A stretch of 64,000 bases of DNA from Paenibacillus_E allorhizoplanae (GCF_927798215.1 NZ_CAKMMW010000016.1:122184-186183), one strand, 5' to 3'. Shown: positions 18,347 to 26,367, counted from the first letter of the stretch. Numbers and translations are program-made. Notes: generated by a model not told the origin, from the sequence alone.

Positions 18347-19678
18347 TTATGCTTGGGCTATTCTCTGTTTGGTATAGCGGTTTACTGGGATTTCAAGCCC
18401 TAAATTGCCTCGTAACGTATCACTTTCGTACTCTTCCCGATAAATACCGCGTTCCTGAAGGATGGGCACAACGAGTTCCACGAAATCCTTAAGCACACTA
18501 GGTATGCCCGTATGAATAATGAAACCGTCAGCTGCGCCTTCTTCGAACCATTGTTGAACAGTATCTGCGATCTGCTCAGGCGTACCAACAAAGCTGCTTC
18601 TCGGCGTTGCAAAGCGCAGTGCCGTTTGACGAAGCGTCAAATTCTCTTCCTTTGCAATGCGCTTAATACGATCCGTTGAGCTGCGGTAGCTATTGCTGCC
18701 AAGATCGCCGAGATCCGGGAAAGGCTCATCCAATGGATACTGTTTGAAATCGTGGTAGGTGAATGGACGACCCAGCTGATCAAGCGCATCCTCCAACGTC
18801 ACTAACCCTGCAATTGCCTGATATTTGCTCTCTGCTTCTTCTTCTGTTCGTCCTATGATTGGACTGATGCCTGGGAACACGAGGATTTCCTCACTCGCCC
18901 GGCCATAAGCAGCCGCACGTGTTTTAATATCTTGATAAAAAGCTTTCGCTTCCTTAATCGATTCATGTCCTGTAAATATCGCATTCGCACTCTTCGCCGC
19001 TAAATTGCGCCCATCGTCCGACCCGCCTGCTTGGAAAATAACCGGCTGACCTTGCTGCGAACGGGCAATGTTCAATGGCCCCTGCACGGAGAAATGCTTG
19101 CCTTTATGATTCAACGCATGCAGCTTGCTCGGATCGAAGAACTGACCGGTTGATTTATCTCGTGTGAATGCATCATCTTCCCAAGAGTCCCATAGACCAC
19201 GTACAACTTCTAAATGCTCCTCTGCGATCCGATAACGCTCATCATGAGCATAGTGCTCATCCCTGCTATAATTGCGAGCTGCACCTTCAAGCCCCGTCGT
19301 CACGACGTTCCATCCTGCACGCCCGCTACTAATATGATCCAGCGAAGCAAACTGTCTTGCCACAGTAAACGGTTGTGTGAAAGACGCAGTTAGCGTCCCC
19401 ACCAGACCAATCTTCGAGGTAACAGCTCCAAGGGCTGATAACACCGTTAATGGCTCCAGCCTGTTTAAATAATGCGGTGCTGATTTCTCCGTAATATAGG
19501 TGCTATCGACGATAAAAACAAAATCAAATTTCCCTTCCTCCGCTTGTAACGCCTGCCCGGCATAATAATCAAAATCCACACTGGCATCCCCCGGAATTTC
19601 TGGATTTCGCCATGTATATTTGGAAGTTCCTACGCCTGTAATAGTAGCTCCGAGTTTAAGTTTTCTTTGTTTGGACAT
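18347..19678 (-). CDS. NtaA/DmoA-type FMN-dependent monooxygenase (copy 2)
   Basis: 443 residues, a luciferase-like (LLM) flavin monooxygenase of the NtaA/SnaA/DszA/DmoA branch. Motifs: FDFVFIVDSTYITEKSAPHYLNRLEPLTVLSAL, TVARQFASLDHISSGRAGWNVVTT, HKGKHFSVQGPLNIARSQQGQPVIFQAGGSDDGRNLAAKSANAIF. Such enzymes use FMNH2 from a separate reductase to oxidise and cleave C-S or C-N bonds (dimethyl sulfide, dibenzothiophene sulfone, nitrilotriacetate). It lies 13 bp after a close paralogue of identical length. No flavin reductase gene is seen nearby. Confidence 0.9.
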   Translation of the reverse strand: MSKQRKLKLGATITGVGTSKYTWRNPEIPGDASVDFDYYAGQALQAEEGKFDFVFIVDSTYITEKSAPHYLNRLEPLTVLSALGAVTSKIGLVGTLTASFTQPFTVARQFASLDHISSGRAGWNVVTTGLEGAARNYSRDEHYAHDERYRIAEEHLEVVRGLWDSWEDDAFTRDKSTGQFFDPSKLHALNHKGKHFSVQGPLNIARSQQGQPVIFQAGGSDDGRNLAAKSANAIFTGHESIKEAKAFYQDIKTRAAAYGRASEEILVFPGISPIIGRTEEEAESKYQAIAGLVTLEDALDQLGRPFTYHDFKQYPLDEPFPDLGDLGSNSYRSSTDRIKRIAKEENLTLRQTALRFATPRSSFVGTPEQIADTVQQWFEEGAADGFIIHTGIPSVLKDFVELVVPILQERGIYREEYESDTLRGNLGLEIPVNRYTKQRIAQA

Positions 19679-19691
19679 GTGTTTTTCCCCC

Positions 19692-21023
19692 TTATGAGTT
19701 CAGCACTTTGGCTTTGCTATTCCGATTAACCGGTACTTCCAGACCTAGATGACCACGCAATGTGTCATGTTCATATTCTGTTCGATATAAGCCGCGTTCT
19801 TGTAAAATCGGCACAACCAGCTCCACGAAATCTTGCAATGCTCCCGGTATCCCCACACCAATAATGAACCCGTCAGAGGCTCCTTCTTCGACCCATTGCT
19901 GAATCGTATCCGCGATCTTCTCCGGGGTACCTACGAAATTCCCTTTCGGTGTTGCAAAACGTAGAGCCACTTGGCGCAATGTCAAATTGTGTTCTTTCGC
20001 CAATCGCTTGATCTTCGCTGAACCGCCTTGCTGGCTGTTAGCCCCCAAATCTCCGAGGTCTGGGAAAGGTTCATCCAACGGGTATACGCTAAAGTCAAAA
20101 TCATTGAATGGACGACCTAATGCGATAATCGCTTTGTCGATCGATACAAGATTGACCGTTTCGAGGTACTTACGTTCAGCTTCTTCTTCCGTGCGGCCAA
20201 TGATTGGTCGAATACCCGGAAGGATCGAAACATCATCAGGGTTGCGACCGAAGGAAGCCGCTCTGCGTTTAATATCCGCATAATAAGTCTTAGCTTCTTC
20301 GATATTCTCGTGTCCAACGAAGATCGCATCTGCATTCTTGGATGCAAAATTGCGACCATCCTCTGAGGTTCCTGCTTGGAAAATGACAGGCTGCCCTTGC
20401 TTTGAACGGGCAATGTTTAGCGGCCCCTGTACGGAGAAGAACTCACCTTTGTGATTCAAGGTATGTAGCTTCGCTGGGTCAAAAAACTGACCTGTCTCTT
20501 TATTCCGCGTAAATGCATCATCCTCCCAGGAATCCCACAAGCCTTTCACCACATCCACATGCTCTTGTGCAATGCGGTAGCGCTTCTCGTGCGGAGGATG
20601 CTCATCCTTGCTGTAATTGTTCGCACTGCCCGATAACCATGAGGTAACTACGTTCCAACCTGCGCGCCCTTTGCTAATCAAGTCCAGTGAAGCGAATTGC
20701 CTAGCCACAGTGAAAGGCTCGCTATAGCTGACGGTCACTGTCGCAACAAGGCCGATCCGTTTCGTGACGGCTGCAAGTGCTGATAGAATGGTCAGCGGTT
20801 CAAAACGATTCAAGTAGTGCGGGCTTGACTTTTCAGTGATATGAACACTATCTGCGATGAACGCAAAATCAAATTTCCCAGCTTCCGCTGTTTGCGCTTG
20901 ATGTTTATAAAATTGAAAGTTCGTGCTCGCATCCGTGATGGCATCAGGATGCTTCCAATCTTCCCAGCCTCCGCCTACACCATGAATCATTGCACCTAGT
21001 TTAATTTTCTTACCCTTTGCCAT
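19692..21023 (-). CDS. NtaA/DmoA-type FMN-dependent monooxygenase (copy 1, first gene of the operon)
   Basis: 443 residues, a paralogue of the next gene with long identical blocks (for example HKGxxFSVQGPLNIARS and QPVIFQAG). It has FDFAFIADSVHITEKSSPHYLNRFEPLTILSAL and SKGRAGWNVVTSW. It is the first minus-strand gene facing the divergent LysR gene, with a GGAGG site nine bases ahead of the ATG. The two copies differ most in substrate-facing loops (for example TSWLSGSANNYSKDEHPPHEKR against TTGLEGAARNYSRDEHYAHDER). This suggests either two subunits or two substrates. A C-S cleaving role is inferred from context. Confidence 0.9.
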   Translation of the reverse strand: MAKGKKIKLGAMIHGVGGGWEDWKHPDAITDASTNFQFYKHQAQTAEAGKFDFAFIADSVHITEKSSPHYLNRFEPLTILSALAAVTKRIGLVATVTVSYSEPFTVARQFASLDLISKGRAGWNVVTSWLSGSANNYSKDEHPPHEKRYRIAQEHVDVVKGLWDSWEDDAFTRNKETGQFFDPAKLHTLNHKGEFFSVQGPLNIARSKQGQPVIFQAGTSEDGRNFASKNADAIFVGHENIEEAKTYYADIKRRAASFGRNPDDVSILPGIRPIIGRTEEEAERKYLETVNLVSIDKAIIALGRPFNDFDFSVYPLDEPFPDLGDLGANSQQGGSAKIKRLAKEHNLTLRQVALRFATPKGNFVGTPEKIADTIQQWVEEGASDGFIIGVGIPGALQDFVELVVPILQERGLYRTEYEHDTLRGHLGLEVPVNRNSKAKVLNS

Positions 21024-21079
21024 TCGAATCAGCCTCCGTTTATTTATATTTGATTATTCCGATGCACTTAATGGTATTT

Positions 21080-21109
21080 ATCATAAAACAGGATCTTTCT
21101 CTTGTACAA
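21080..21109 (-). promoter_or_regulatory. Candidate promoter of the organosulfur-like operon
   Basis: On the minus strand TTGTAC (21104-21109) and TATGAT (21080-21085) are separated by 18 bp, about 57 bp before the first monooxygenase ATG. It lies in the 251-bp divergent region where a LysR-type regulator would be expected to bind. I could not pick out a convincing T-N11-A operator with confidence. Confidence 0.45.
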
Positions 21110-21274
21110 TTCAAAAAGATGAACGCTTGATTCAGTTTTTATGAATATACGAGTAAACCACTTGGATTAATTAGATTTCATGTTATGATAGATGTAATAC
21201 TTTGTAAAATTGGAAATTCCGATCGTATACTTCACAAATCATGAACTAAATCTTAGGAGAGGACGAGGGTTCCT

Positions 21275-22174
21275 ATGGATATTCGAAATATCAAAACCTT
21301 TCAAACCATCATCAGGCTCGGTAGCTTTCAGCGTGCAGCTGAGGAACTGCAATACGGTCAATCGACCGTAACGATGCATATACAAAAGCTCGAGAGCGAT
21401 CTAGGGGTTAAACTATTGGAACGTGGGAAAAAGCTGACTCTTACGGAGGCTGGCAGACTATTTCATCAGAATGCCGATCTGTTGCTGAAGGATTATGATT
21501 ATCTACAAGCTTCGATGGATGAACTCGTCAAAGGGGATGCCGGCATCATTCGTCTCGGCGTCATGGAACCCACAGCCAGCTATCGACTGCCACAGTTGCT
21601 TGGCCCCTTCCTGCGTCAGCATCCCAAAGTGAAGATCAGCATTCACATTGGCAACACGACGGTACTAGGCCAGATGCTCCATGAGGGGAGCATTGATATG
21701 GCTATTTGCTCGACGCCCAATACGGGATTGGACCATTCTTTTGAGCCTTTTTTCATGGAAAGACTCGCACTGCTCGTTCCGGAAACCCATTGGTTAGCAT
21801 CGAAACCTTCTATTCGCCTACGAGATTTACAGCATGAGCACTTACTTATCACAAACTCGCAATGCCCTTATCGTCAAAAGCTAGAGAATGCCTTGCTCGA
21901 AAATGGCGGCAGTCCCTACTCCGGCATGGAGATCGGCAATATGGCAGCACTTAAATACTACGTCCAAGCGGATTTCGGTATCGCGGTGGTTCCAGTCATA
22001 TCTGCAACGCCTACTCCGCAGGGCACTGTACTTAAAGCAATTGATGATCTGGATTCAGGTTTAGTCACAGGATTGCTGCGCAAAATGAATGCCAGCACCT
22101 TCAGCTTAGCGACCGAGAGCCTTGTCGAGATTTTCCGTAAGGAGCTGAAAAGCGCCGTATCCTCGGCCTCTTGA
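21275..22174 (+). CDS. LysR-family transcriptional regulator
   Basis: 299 residues. The N-terminal winged helix reads MDIRNIKTFQTIIRLGSFQRAAEELQYGQSTVTMHIQKLESDLGVKLLERGKKLTLTEAG, followed by the linker helix and a periplasmic-binding-like effector domain (IRLGVMEPTASYRLPQLLGPFL onward). It is transcribed divergently from the twin monooxygenase genes, the classic arrangement for a LysR regulator acting on the neighbouring operon, probably with a pathway metabolite as coinducer. AGGAGAGGACGAGGG precedes the ATG. A possible promoter for it is TTGGAT (21162-21167) with TATGAT (21184-21189). Confidence 0.92.
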   Translation: MDIRNIKTFQTIIRLGSFQRAAEELQYGQSTVTMHIQKLESDLGVKLLERGKKLTLTEAGRLFHQNADLLLKDYDYLQASMDELVKGDAGIIRLGVMEPTASYRLPQLLGPFLRQHPKVKISIHIGNTTVLGQMLHEGSIDMAICSTPNTGLDHSFEPFFMERLALLVPETHWLASKPSIRLRDLQHEHLLITNSQCPYRQKLENALLENGGSPYSGMEIGNMAALKYYVQADFGIAVVPVISATPTPQGTVLKAIDDLDSGLVTGLLRKMNASTFSLATESLVEIFRKELKSAVSSAS

Positions 22175-22190
22175 GGTTGAGAAAAGATAG

Positions 22191-22227
22191 AAAAAGCAGT
22201 ATTCCTGAGTTAGGAATACTGCTTTTT
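22191..22227. terminator. Bidirectional terminator between lysR and the small membrane protein gene
   Basis: A 15-bp perfect stem (AAAAAGCAGTATTCC and its complement) with a seven-base loop, flanked by A on one side and T on the other. It serves the plus-strand LysR gene and the convergent minus-strand gene, whose stop codon touches the T run. Confidence 0.92.
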
Positions 22228-22502
22228 CATACATCGTCTTGTTTGATAGAAGCCTGATCTGGCTTGACTGGCACGTTCTTCCGTTTCCAGTTTTTCGGAT
22301 TGAGGTAGCTCCTGTATTTCTTGGCAACCTCTTTGCCTAATAAAATGCCGCCCGTCCAGAAGGTAACCTCACTGAAAATAAGCAGCCCCGCAATCCACTT
22401 GGCCATGCCGCCTCCCGTATGTACGAAAAATGGAATGGTAAAAGCACTTATAAAAGCGAGTGTCGATAAAATTAACAAGGTGATGCCTAGTTTTTTGGCC
22501 AC
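22227..22502 (-). CDS. Small membrane protein, transporter-suffix-domain-like
   Basis: 91 residues with two predicted membrane helices (about residues 5-27 and 34-55), then GKEVAKKYRSYLNPKNW and a basic tail. The pattern of two helices followed by GKEVxxxYRxxLNPxxW is what I remember of the short 'transporter suffix domain' proteins, which have no assigned function. It appears as an independent gene, convergent with the LysR gene and sharing its terminator. Confidence 0.7.
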   Translation of the reverse strand: MAKKLGITLLILSTLAFISAFTIPFFVHTGGGMAKWIAGLLIFSEVTFWTGGILLGKEVAKKYRSYLNPKNWKRKNVPVKPDQASIKQDDV

Positions 22503-22712
22503 ATCATGTCCCCCTTATGTTTCAAATGAAACCTGACCCTACAGATCGATGCCTCCTCCTATCATAAGCGCAAGACCTACGTAATTCAAACCCTTACCCG
22601 CCGCCCGTTTGCATTCACCTAACTCCTACTTTATCCATCTCAATCAATCTTCAATTGATTTCCCAGGAAATTAGATGTCCTTTTTACAGTTCATCTCGCC
22701 ACCACACACGGC

Positions 22713-22744
22713 AAAAACCACCTCGTCCTCAATGGGATAGGTGG
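22713..22744 (-). terminator. Terminator after the formylglycine-generating enzyme gene
   Basis: On the minus strand a CCACCT/AGGTGG stem with a long (about 16-base) loop is followed by TTTTTG, starting 13 bp after the stop codon. Confidence 0.6.
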
Positions 22745-22757
22745 CCTATCATTTCAA

Positions 22758-23732
22758 CTACTTGACATCCGCCGCGCATCGAAACCCGATGTTTCCGGTT
22801 GAACTGTCTGGCGTATTTTTGCTGCGTGCCGCAACACGATAGCGATTGCAGTATGAACGGTGGCACAAGTATGAGCCGCCTCGAAGTACTCGCGTGTCTC
22901 CGGATGGAGGGCCGACAGGGTTGTCCCTTTTGCCCTTCACATGATAATTCGGGCTGAACCAATCGGAGCACCACTCCCATACGTTGCCGGCCACGTTGTA
23001 CAAACCGTAAGCATTCGGCTCGAATGCTTTGACGGGTGCGGTGCCTGCGTAGCCGTCACTTTGATTGTTTTTGTCCGGAAACTTCCCCTGCCAAATGTTA
23101 CACATATGTTTTCCGCCTGGCTTAAGCTCGTCTCCCCACGGATACCGCTTCTGGGCTAGTCCACCGCGAGCGGCATATTCCCATTCGGCTTCTGTAGGTA
23201 GACGTTTGCCTGCCCATTTGCAATAGGCCATCGCATCGCTCCATGAAACATGGATAACTGGGTGATCACAACGATCTTCGATATGGGAATCGGGTCCCTC
23301 AGGATGCAACCAATCTGCTCCCTCGACCACCCACCACCATGGGGTTTGTTGTACTTTATTCTGCACTTGTGCTGCCGTCGCTTCCGATACAAACAAATGA
23401 AAAACAAATGACCAGCCAAAGGATTCCGCCTCTGTTTGGTAATTCGTCGCATCAACAAATTGCTTGAAATCAGCATTCGTTACAGCACAAGTGTCTATGT
23501 AGAAGGGCTTAACGTTAATCTCACGTACCGGCCCTTCGCCATCCGCAGGGAAACCTTCACGATCATCTGTTCCCATCAAAAATTTCCCGCCTGGAATAAG
23601 TACCATGCCTTCTTTACCAATTGGAGCAGCTGCCTCTGGTATTTCAACTGAAATTAACGCTTCCGGATGTGCCGCTGGTTGATTGGATGACGCACGGCTG
23701 GCTGAACAGCAAGTTGGTTTATTCGGTTCCAT
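22758..23732 (-). CDS. Formylglycine-generating enzyme (sulfatase-modifying factor) family protein
   Basis: 324 residues with the FGE-sulfatase fold: GMVLIPGGKFLMGTDD near residue 43, INVKPFYIDTCAVTNADFKQFV, HPVIHVSWSDAMAYCKWAGKRLPTEAEWEYAARGG, GNVWEWCSDWFS and the C-terminal GGSYLCHRSYCNRYRVAAR. The last motif preserves both active-site cysteines, C290 and C295, matching the human FGE pair, so this is likely a true copper-dependent FGE. Such enzymes oxidise a Cys in a CxPxR motif of type I sulfatases to formylglycine. No sulfatase gene lies in the window. It is 41 bp downstream of the second chromate-transporter gene and may be co-transcribed with it. Confidence 0.9.
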   Translation of the reverse strand: MEPNKPTCCSASRASSNQPAAHPEALISVEIPEAAAPIGKEGMVLIPGGKFLMGTDDREGFPADGEGPVREINVKPFYIDTCAVTNADFKQFVDATNYQTEAESFGWSFVFHLFVSEATAAQVQNKVQQTPWWWVVEGADWLHPEGPDSHIEDRCDHPVIHVSWSDAMAYCKWAGKRLPTEAEWEYAARGGLAQKRYPWGDELKPGGKHMCNIWQGKFPDKNNQSDGYAGTAPVKAFEPNAYGLYNVAGNVWEWCSDWFSPNYHVKGKRDNPVGPPSGDTRVLRGGSYLCHRSYCNRYRVAARSKNTPDSSTGNIGFRCAADVK

Positions 23733-23773
23733 AACGGTCGTCCTCTCACTTTCGTTCTATCAATTGCATGCTA

Positions 23774-24313
23774 TTAACTAAATATAGCAATTCCGACGAG
23801 TGCCGACAATATAATGGTTGCAAGTGGATGCCATTTGTACTTATGTACAACGATAAACACGCCCGCCGCGATTAAAAGAGTGAATAATACCTGCCACGAA
23901 AATAGTTGTTGCGTACGCTCTGAGAAGCCAAAATGGATAGCCGCATAGACGATTAATCCGGTTACAATCGGTCTTAACCCATAAAAAGTGGTGTGGACCG
24001 CTTTACTTTGAACGATTTTATAAAAGAAAGATGAAATAATAAGGACAATAATTAGCGACGGCAATACGATGCCAATCGTTGAAATCACAGCACCAAGAAT
24101 GCCATTTGCTTGATAGCCAATTATTGTTGCTGTGTTCGTTGCAATCGGCCCAGGCGCCATCCCTGCTGTAGCCACACTCTGAGCAAAATGCTCTGTTGTC
24201 ATCCATTCATGCTGCTCGACCTCATGTTGAATGATCGGGATCATCGCGTAACCGCCACCGAATGACATGAATCCTATTTTCAAAAATGTAATAAACAGCT
24301 CCCACAACACCAT
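23774..24313 (-). CDS. Chromate transporter family protein, half-size (second subunit)
   Basis: 179 residues, about five or six membrane segments, with the ChrA signature FLKIGFMSFGGGYAMIPIIQHEV and AGMAPGPIATNTATIIGYQ. It is a single ChrA domain. Together with the adjacent gene (17 bp upstream) it forms the two-gene, half-size ChrA arrangement in which the two halves have opposite or complementary topology. Expected role is proton- or sulfate-linked export of chromate across the membrane, but many family members have no demonstrated chromate role. Confidence 0.88.
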   Translation of the reverse strand: MVLWELFITFLKIGFMSFGGGYAMIPIIQHEVEQHEWMTTEHFAQSVATAGMAPGPIATNTATIIGYQANGILGAVISTIGIVLPSLIIVLIISSFFYKIVQSKAVHTTFYGLRPIVTGLIVYAAIHFGFSERTQQLFSWQVLFTLLIAAGVFIVVHKYKWHPLATIILSALVGIAIFS

Positions 24314-24330
24314 CTACCTCACCGCCTTTC

Positions 24331-24978
24331 TCATATCCCATCCGCGATATAATAGTCGTAGTAGGCGTACCCATTATAGGAAGTGTGTACAGGTTCTTTG
24401 CCTTTTTCCAAGCTAATTGTGAAGCCAAACGTTTCTTTCACTTTGACAAAAACAAATCCAATAAACAAACCAATGAGAATCATGAAGAGCGGATTAATGG
24501 GAAGCAGCAACAGAATCGCTACAGTGCCAATTGCCGTAATTAATGTAGTTTTATCAAAAATAGCCGAACGTGCCATATTGTATGCTGCCAACACAATGAG
24601 TCCAATGATTGCTCCATGAATGCCTTTGAATGCGGCCACGACTTTCGGATCTGCCTGCATGAATAGTAAGAAAAAGCTAAGTACTAATGCGATTAAAAAG
24701 GTTGGCAATGCAATGCCGATGACGGCTGCTGCAGCACCAGGTATTCGCGCTAAGCGGTAGCCAATAAATGCCGATGCATTTACACCGATCCCGCCGGGCG
24801 CTGAGCCTGCAATCGCAAAAATATTGGATATTTCGTCTTCTGCGATCCAAGCTTTTTTTTCAACAACTTCCCTCTCAATAACGGGAATCATGGCATATCC
24901 CCCGCCAAACGTGGAAGGTCCGATCTTGAGAAATGTCCAGAATATATCCAAACAAAGATGTAATTGATGTTTCTGCAT
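24331..24978 (-). CDS. Chromate transporter family protein, half-size (first subunit)
   Basis: 215 residues with FLKIGPSTFGGGYAMIPVIEREVVEKKAW and AGSAPGGIGVNASAFIGYRLARIPG, the ChrA domain motifs, followed by four more hydrophobic helices and a short Tyr-rich cytoplasmic tail (SYNGYAYYDYYIADGI). It is the first gene of the pair. The upstream gene-free region of about 630 bp holds its promoter, which I cannot place with confidence. Confidence 0.88.
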   Translation of the reverse strand: MQKHQLHLCLDIFWTFLKIGPSTFGGGYAMIPVIEREVVEKKAWIAEDEISNIFAIAGSAPGGIGVNASAFIGYRLARIPGAAAAVIGIALPTFLIALVLSFFLLFMQADPKVVAAFKGIHGAIIGLIVLAAYNMARSAIFDKTTLITAIGTVAILLLLPINPLFMILIGLFIGFVFVKVKETFGFTISLEKGKEPVHTSYNGYAYYDYYIADGI

Positions 24979-25171
24979 ATGGATTCCCCCTCTAGCCCAT
25001 TTGTATGGTAACTCAATTATACTCCACTTTAGTCCAAAATGGAATAAACAATTAAAGATAGTGGGGATATCCGAAATTAACCAGTGGTATTAACGTGAAA
25101 TCAATTCCTTTAATCCGATCGAATCACTTAGTTTAAATCAATGTGATTTTAAGTATATGGCTAGACGAGGA

Positions 25172-25273
25172 TCGCGTAAGTCGATTATTTCGACTTACAG
25201 CCGCTAGGCGGCGCTTTCGGGTTCGCGCAAGTCGATTATTTCGACTTACAGCCGCAAGGCGGCGCTTTCGGAC
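25172..25273. repeat. Tandem 51-bp palindromic repeat, two units
   Basis: Units at 25172-25222 and 25223-25273 match at 47 of 51 positions. Each unit holds two hairpins in series: AAGTCGA-TTATT-TCGACTT (extended to a 9-bp stem in unit 1) and GCCGC-n3-GCGGC, then GCGCTTTCGG. The loop bases of the second hairpin differ between units (TAG and AAG) while the stems are conserved, as expected of selected or mobile structured repeats. It lies in the 24979-25611 gene-free stretch; no open frame of note crosses it. Confidence 0.85.
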
Positions 25274-25314
25274 TCGTGTACGTCTCAAACAACTTTCACG
25301 CGAAGAAAATGGCT

Positions 25315-25392
25315 AATTAGTCTGGCAGAATCGAACTATTGACACTTTTTTACTCGTAATCATCGTTTTAGTTCGGTAATATCGGACTAATT
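25315..25392. repeat. Imperfect inverted repeat
   Basis: A 22-base arm at 25315-25336 (AATTAGTC...CGAAC) is matched in inverse orientation at 25371-25392 (GTTCG...GACTAATT). The outer 8 and inner 5 bases pair perfectly; the middle does not. The 34-bp centre is T-rich. The rest of the 24979-25611 interval shows no gene I can support. Confidence 0.5.
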
Positions 25393-25486
25393 TAGTTTCA
25401 GGTGAAGAGCTACTGTGATTAGCGACGCTAGAGTGAAGATAAGCAGTTTGCGTTGCTATACATCTACCCTGTGAAAGCATAAATAG

Positions 25487-25512
25487 CCAAGAGATGGATA
25501 TCCATCTCTCGG
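25487..25512. other. Palindrome downstream of the MgtC-family gene
   Basis: A 20-base perfect palindrome, AGAGATGGATATCCATCTCT (25490-25509), extended by CC/GG outside one mismatch. It lies about 100 bp past the stop of the MgtC-family gene. No T run follows on either strand, so a terminator role is uncertain. Confidence 0.5.
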
Positions 25513-25611
25513 CCTCATCAGTTACTTGTCACCAATCACTCATCACTTTTTCTTATGACCTGTGAGTTAGCACCTGTCACATACCTCTCACGCACGCAAT
25601 CATTCACTTCC

Positions 25612-26367
25612 CTACGCCACTTGTTTATGAAAGACGAAGTTGGAGGCTTCCATGCTGACAACGATATCCAGTGCACATATTTGCTCATATGCGGCAATCA
25701 GCTTCTCATGCTTTGGACATCTCAAGCTAAAAACCAAGTGCATAACGGGGAGCTCCCCCACTTTCCCTACAAAAGGAGAAGAAGCACTCTCAGGCATCAT
25801 TTTGAGATGAATCACCTGTATGCCCTGTTCCCCGAAACGAGCGCTTAACGAGCTGAGGAAGCCTGGATGCTCATTAATCGTAATTTCGACTTCATGCGTA
25901 CGTCGGTGCCTGATGATATGCTTTTCGAACTTATTTAAGACATACAGACTGATGAGTACTAGAAAGGTACAAACCAGCGCTCCGGTAATAAAGCCGGCCC
26001 CGACGCTTAAACCAATGGCCGCAACCAGCCATACGGAAGCAGCGGTCGTCAATCCTTTAATAACATTGCCGTTTCGCAAAATTGCGCCAGCACCTAGAAA
26101 TCCAATGCCGCTGACAACCTGTGCAGCTAACCGTGAAGGATCAATGCGGACATTGGCTTCATTGACAAAATCAGAGAAGCCATACTCCGACAACAGCATA
26201 ATAGTGGCCGATCCCAAGCAAACTAGAATATGGGTTCGGAAGCCTGCCGCATGATTGTTCCATTCCCTTTCAAGACCGATCAAACCGCCTAGAATGACTG
26301 CTAACACCATGCGAATAATTAAGTCCAAATGACTAATTTGCCACACACTATTAGCGGCGTCTATCAT
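25612..26367 (-). CDS. MgtC/SapB family membrane protein
   Basis: 251 residues. The N-terminal membrane domain is typical MgtC/SapB: MVLAVILGGLIGLEREWNNHAAGFRTHILVCLGSATIMLLSEYG, then GIGFLGAGAILRNGNVIKGLTTAASVWLVAAIGLSVGAGF. Residues from about 160 on form the soluble ACT-like C-terminal domain. The family supports growth at low magnesium and modulates the membrane ATP synthase or potentials in several bacteria. Its start overlaps the stop of the GH105 gene by 4 bp (ATGA), which ties its translation to a glycan operon, an unusual partner. Confidence 0.88.
   Translation of the reverse strand: MIDAANSVWQISHLDLIIRMVLAVILGGLIGLEREWNNHAAGFRTHILVCLGSATIMLLSEYGFSDFVNEANVRIDPSRLAAQVVSGIGFLGAGAILRNGNVIKGLTTAASVWLVAAIGLSVGAGFITGALVCTFLVLISLYVLNKFEKHIIRHRRTHEVEITINEHPGFLSSLSARFGEQGIQVIHLKMMPESASSPFVGKVGELPVMHLVFSLRCPKHEKLIAAYEQICALDIVVSMEASNFVFHKQVA

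Noticed and set aside
24979..25611. Small gene in the gap between the chr and MgtC-family genes
   Set aside because: The only open frames are short or antisense to the MgtC-family gene (25555-25848) and lack ribosome sites; the stretch is explained by palindromic repeats.
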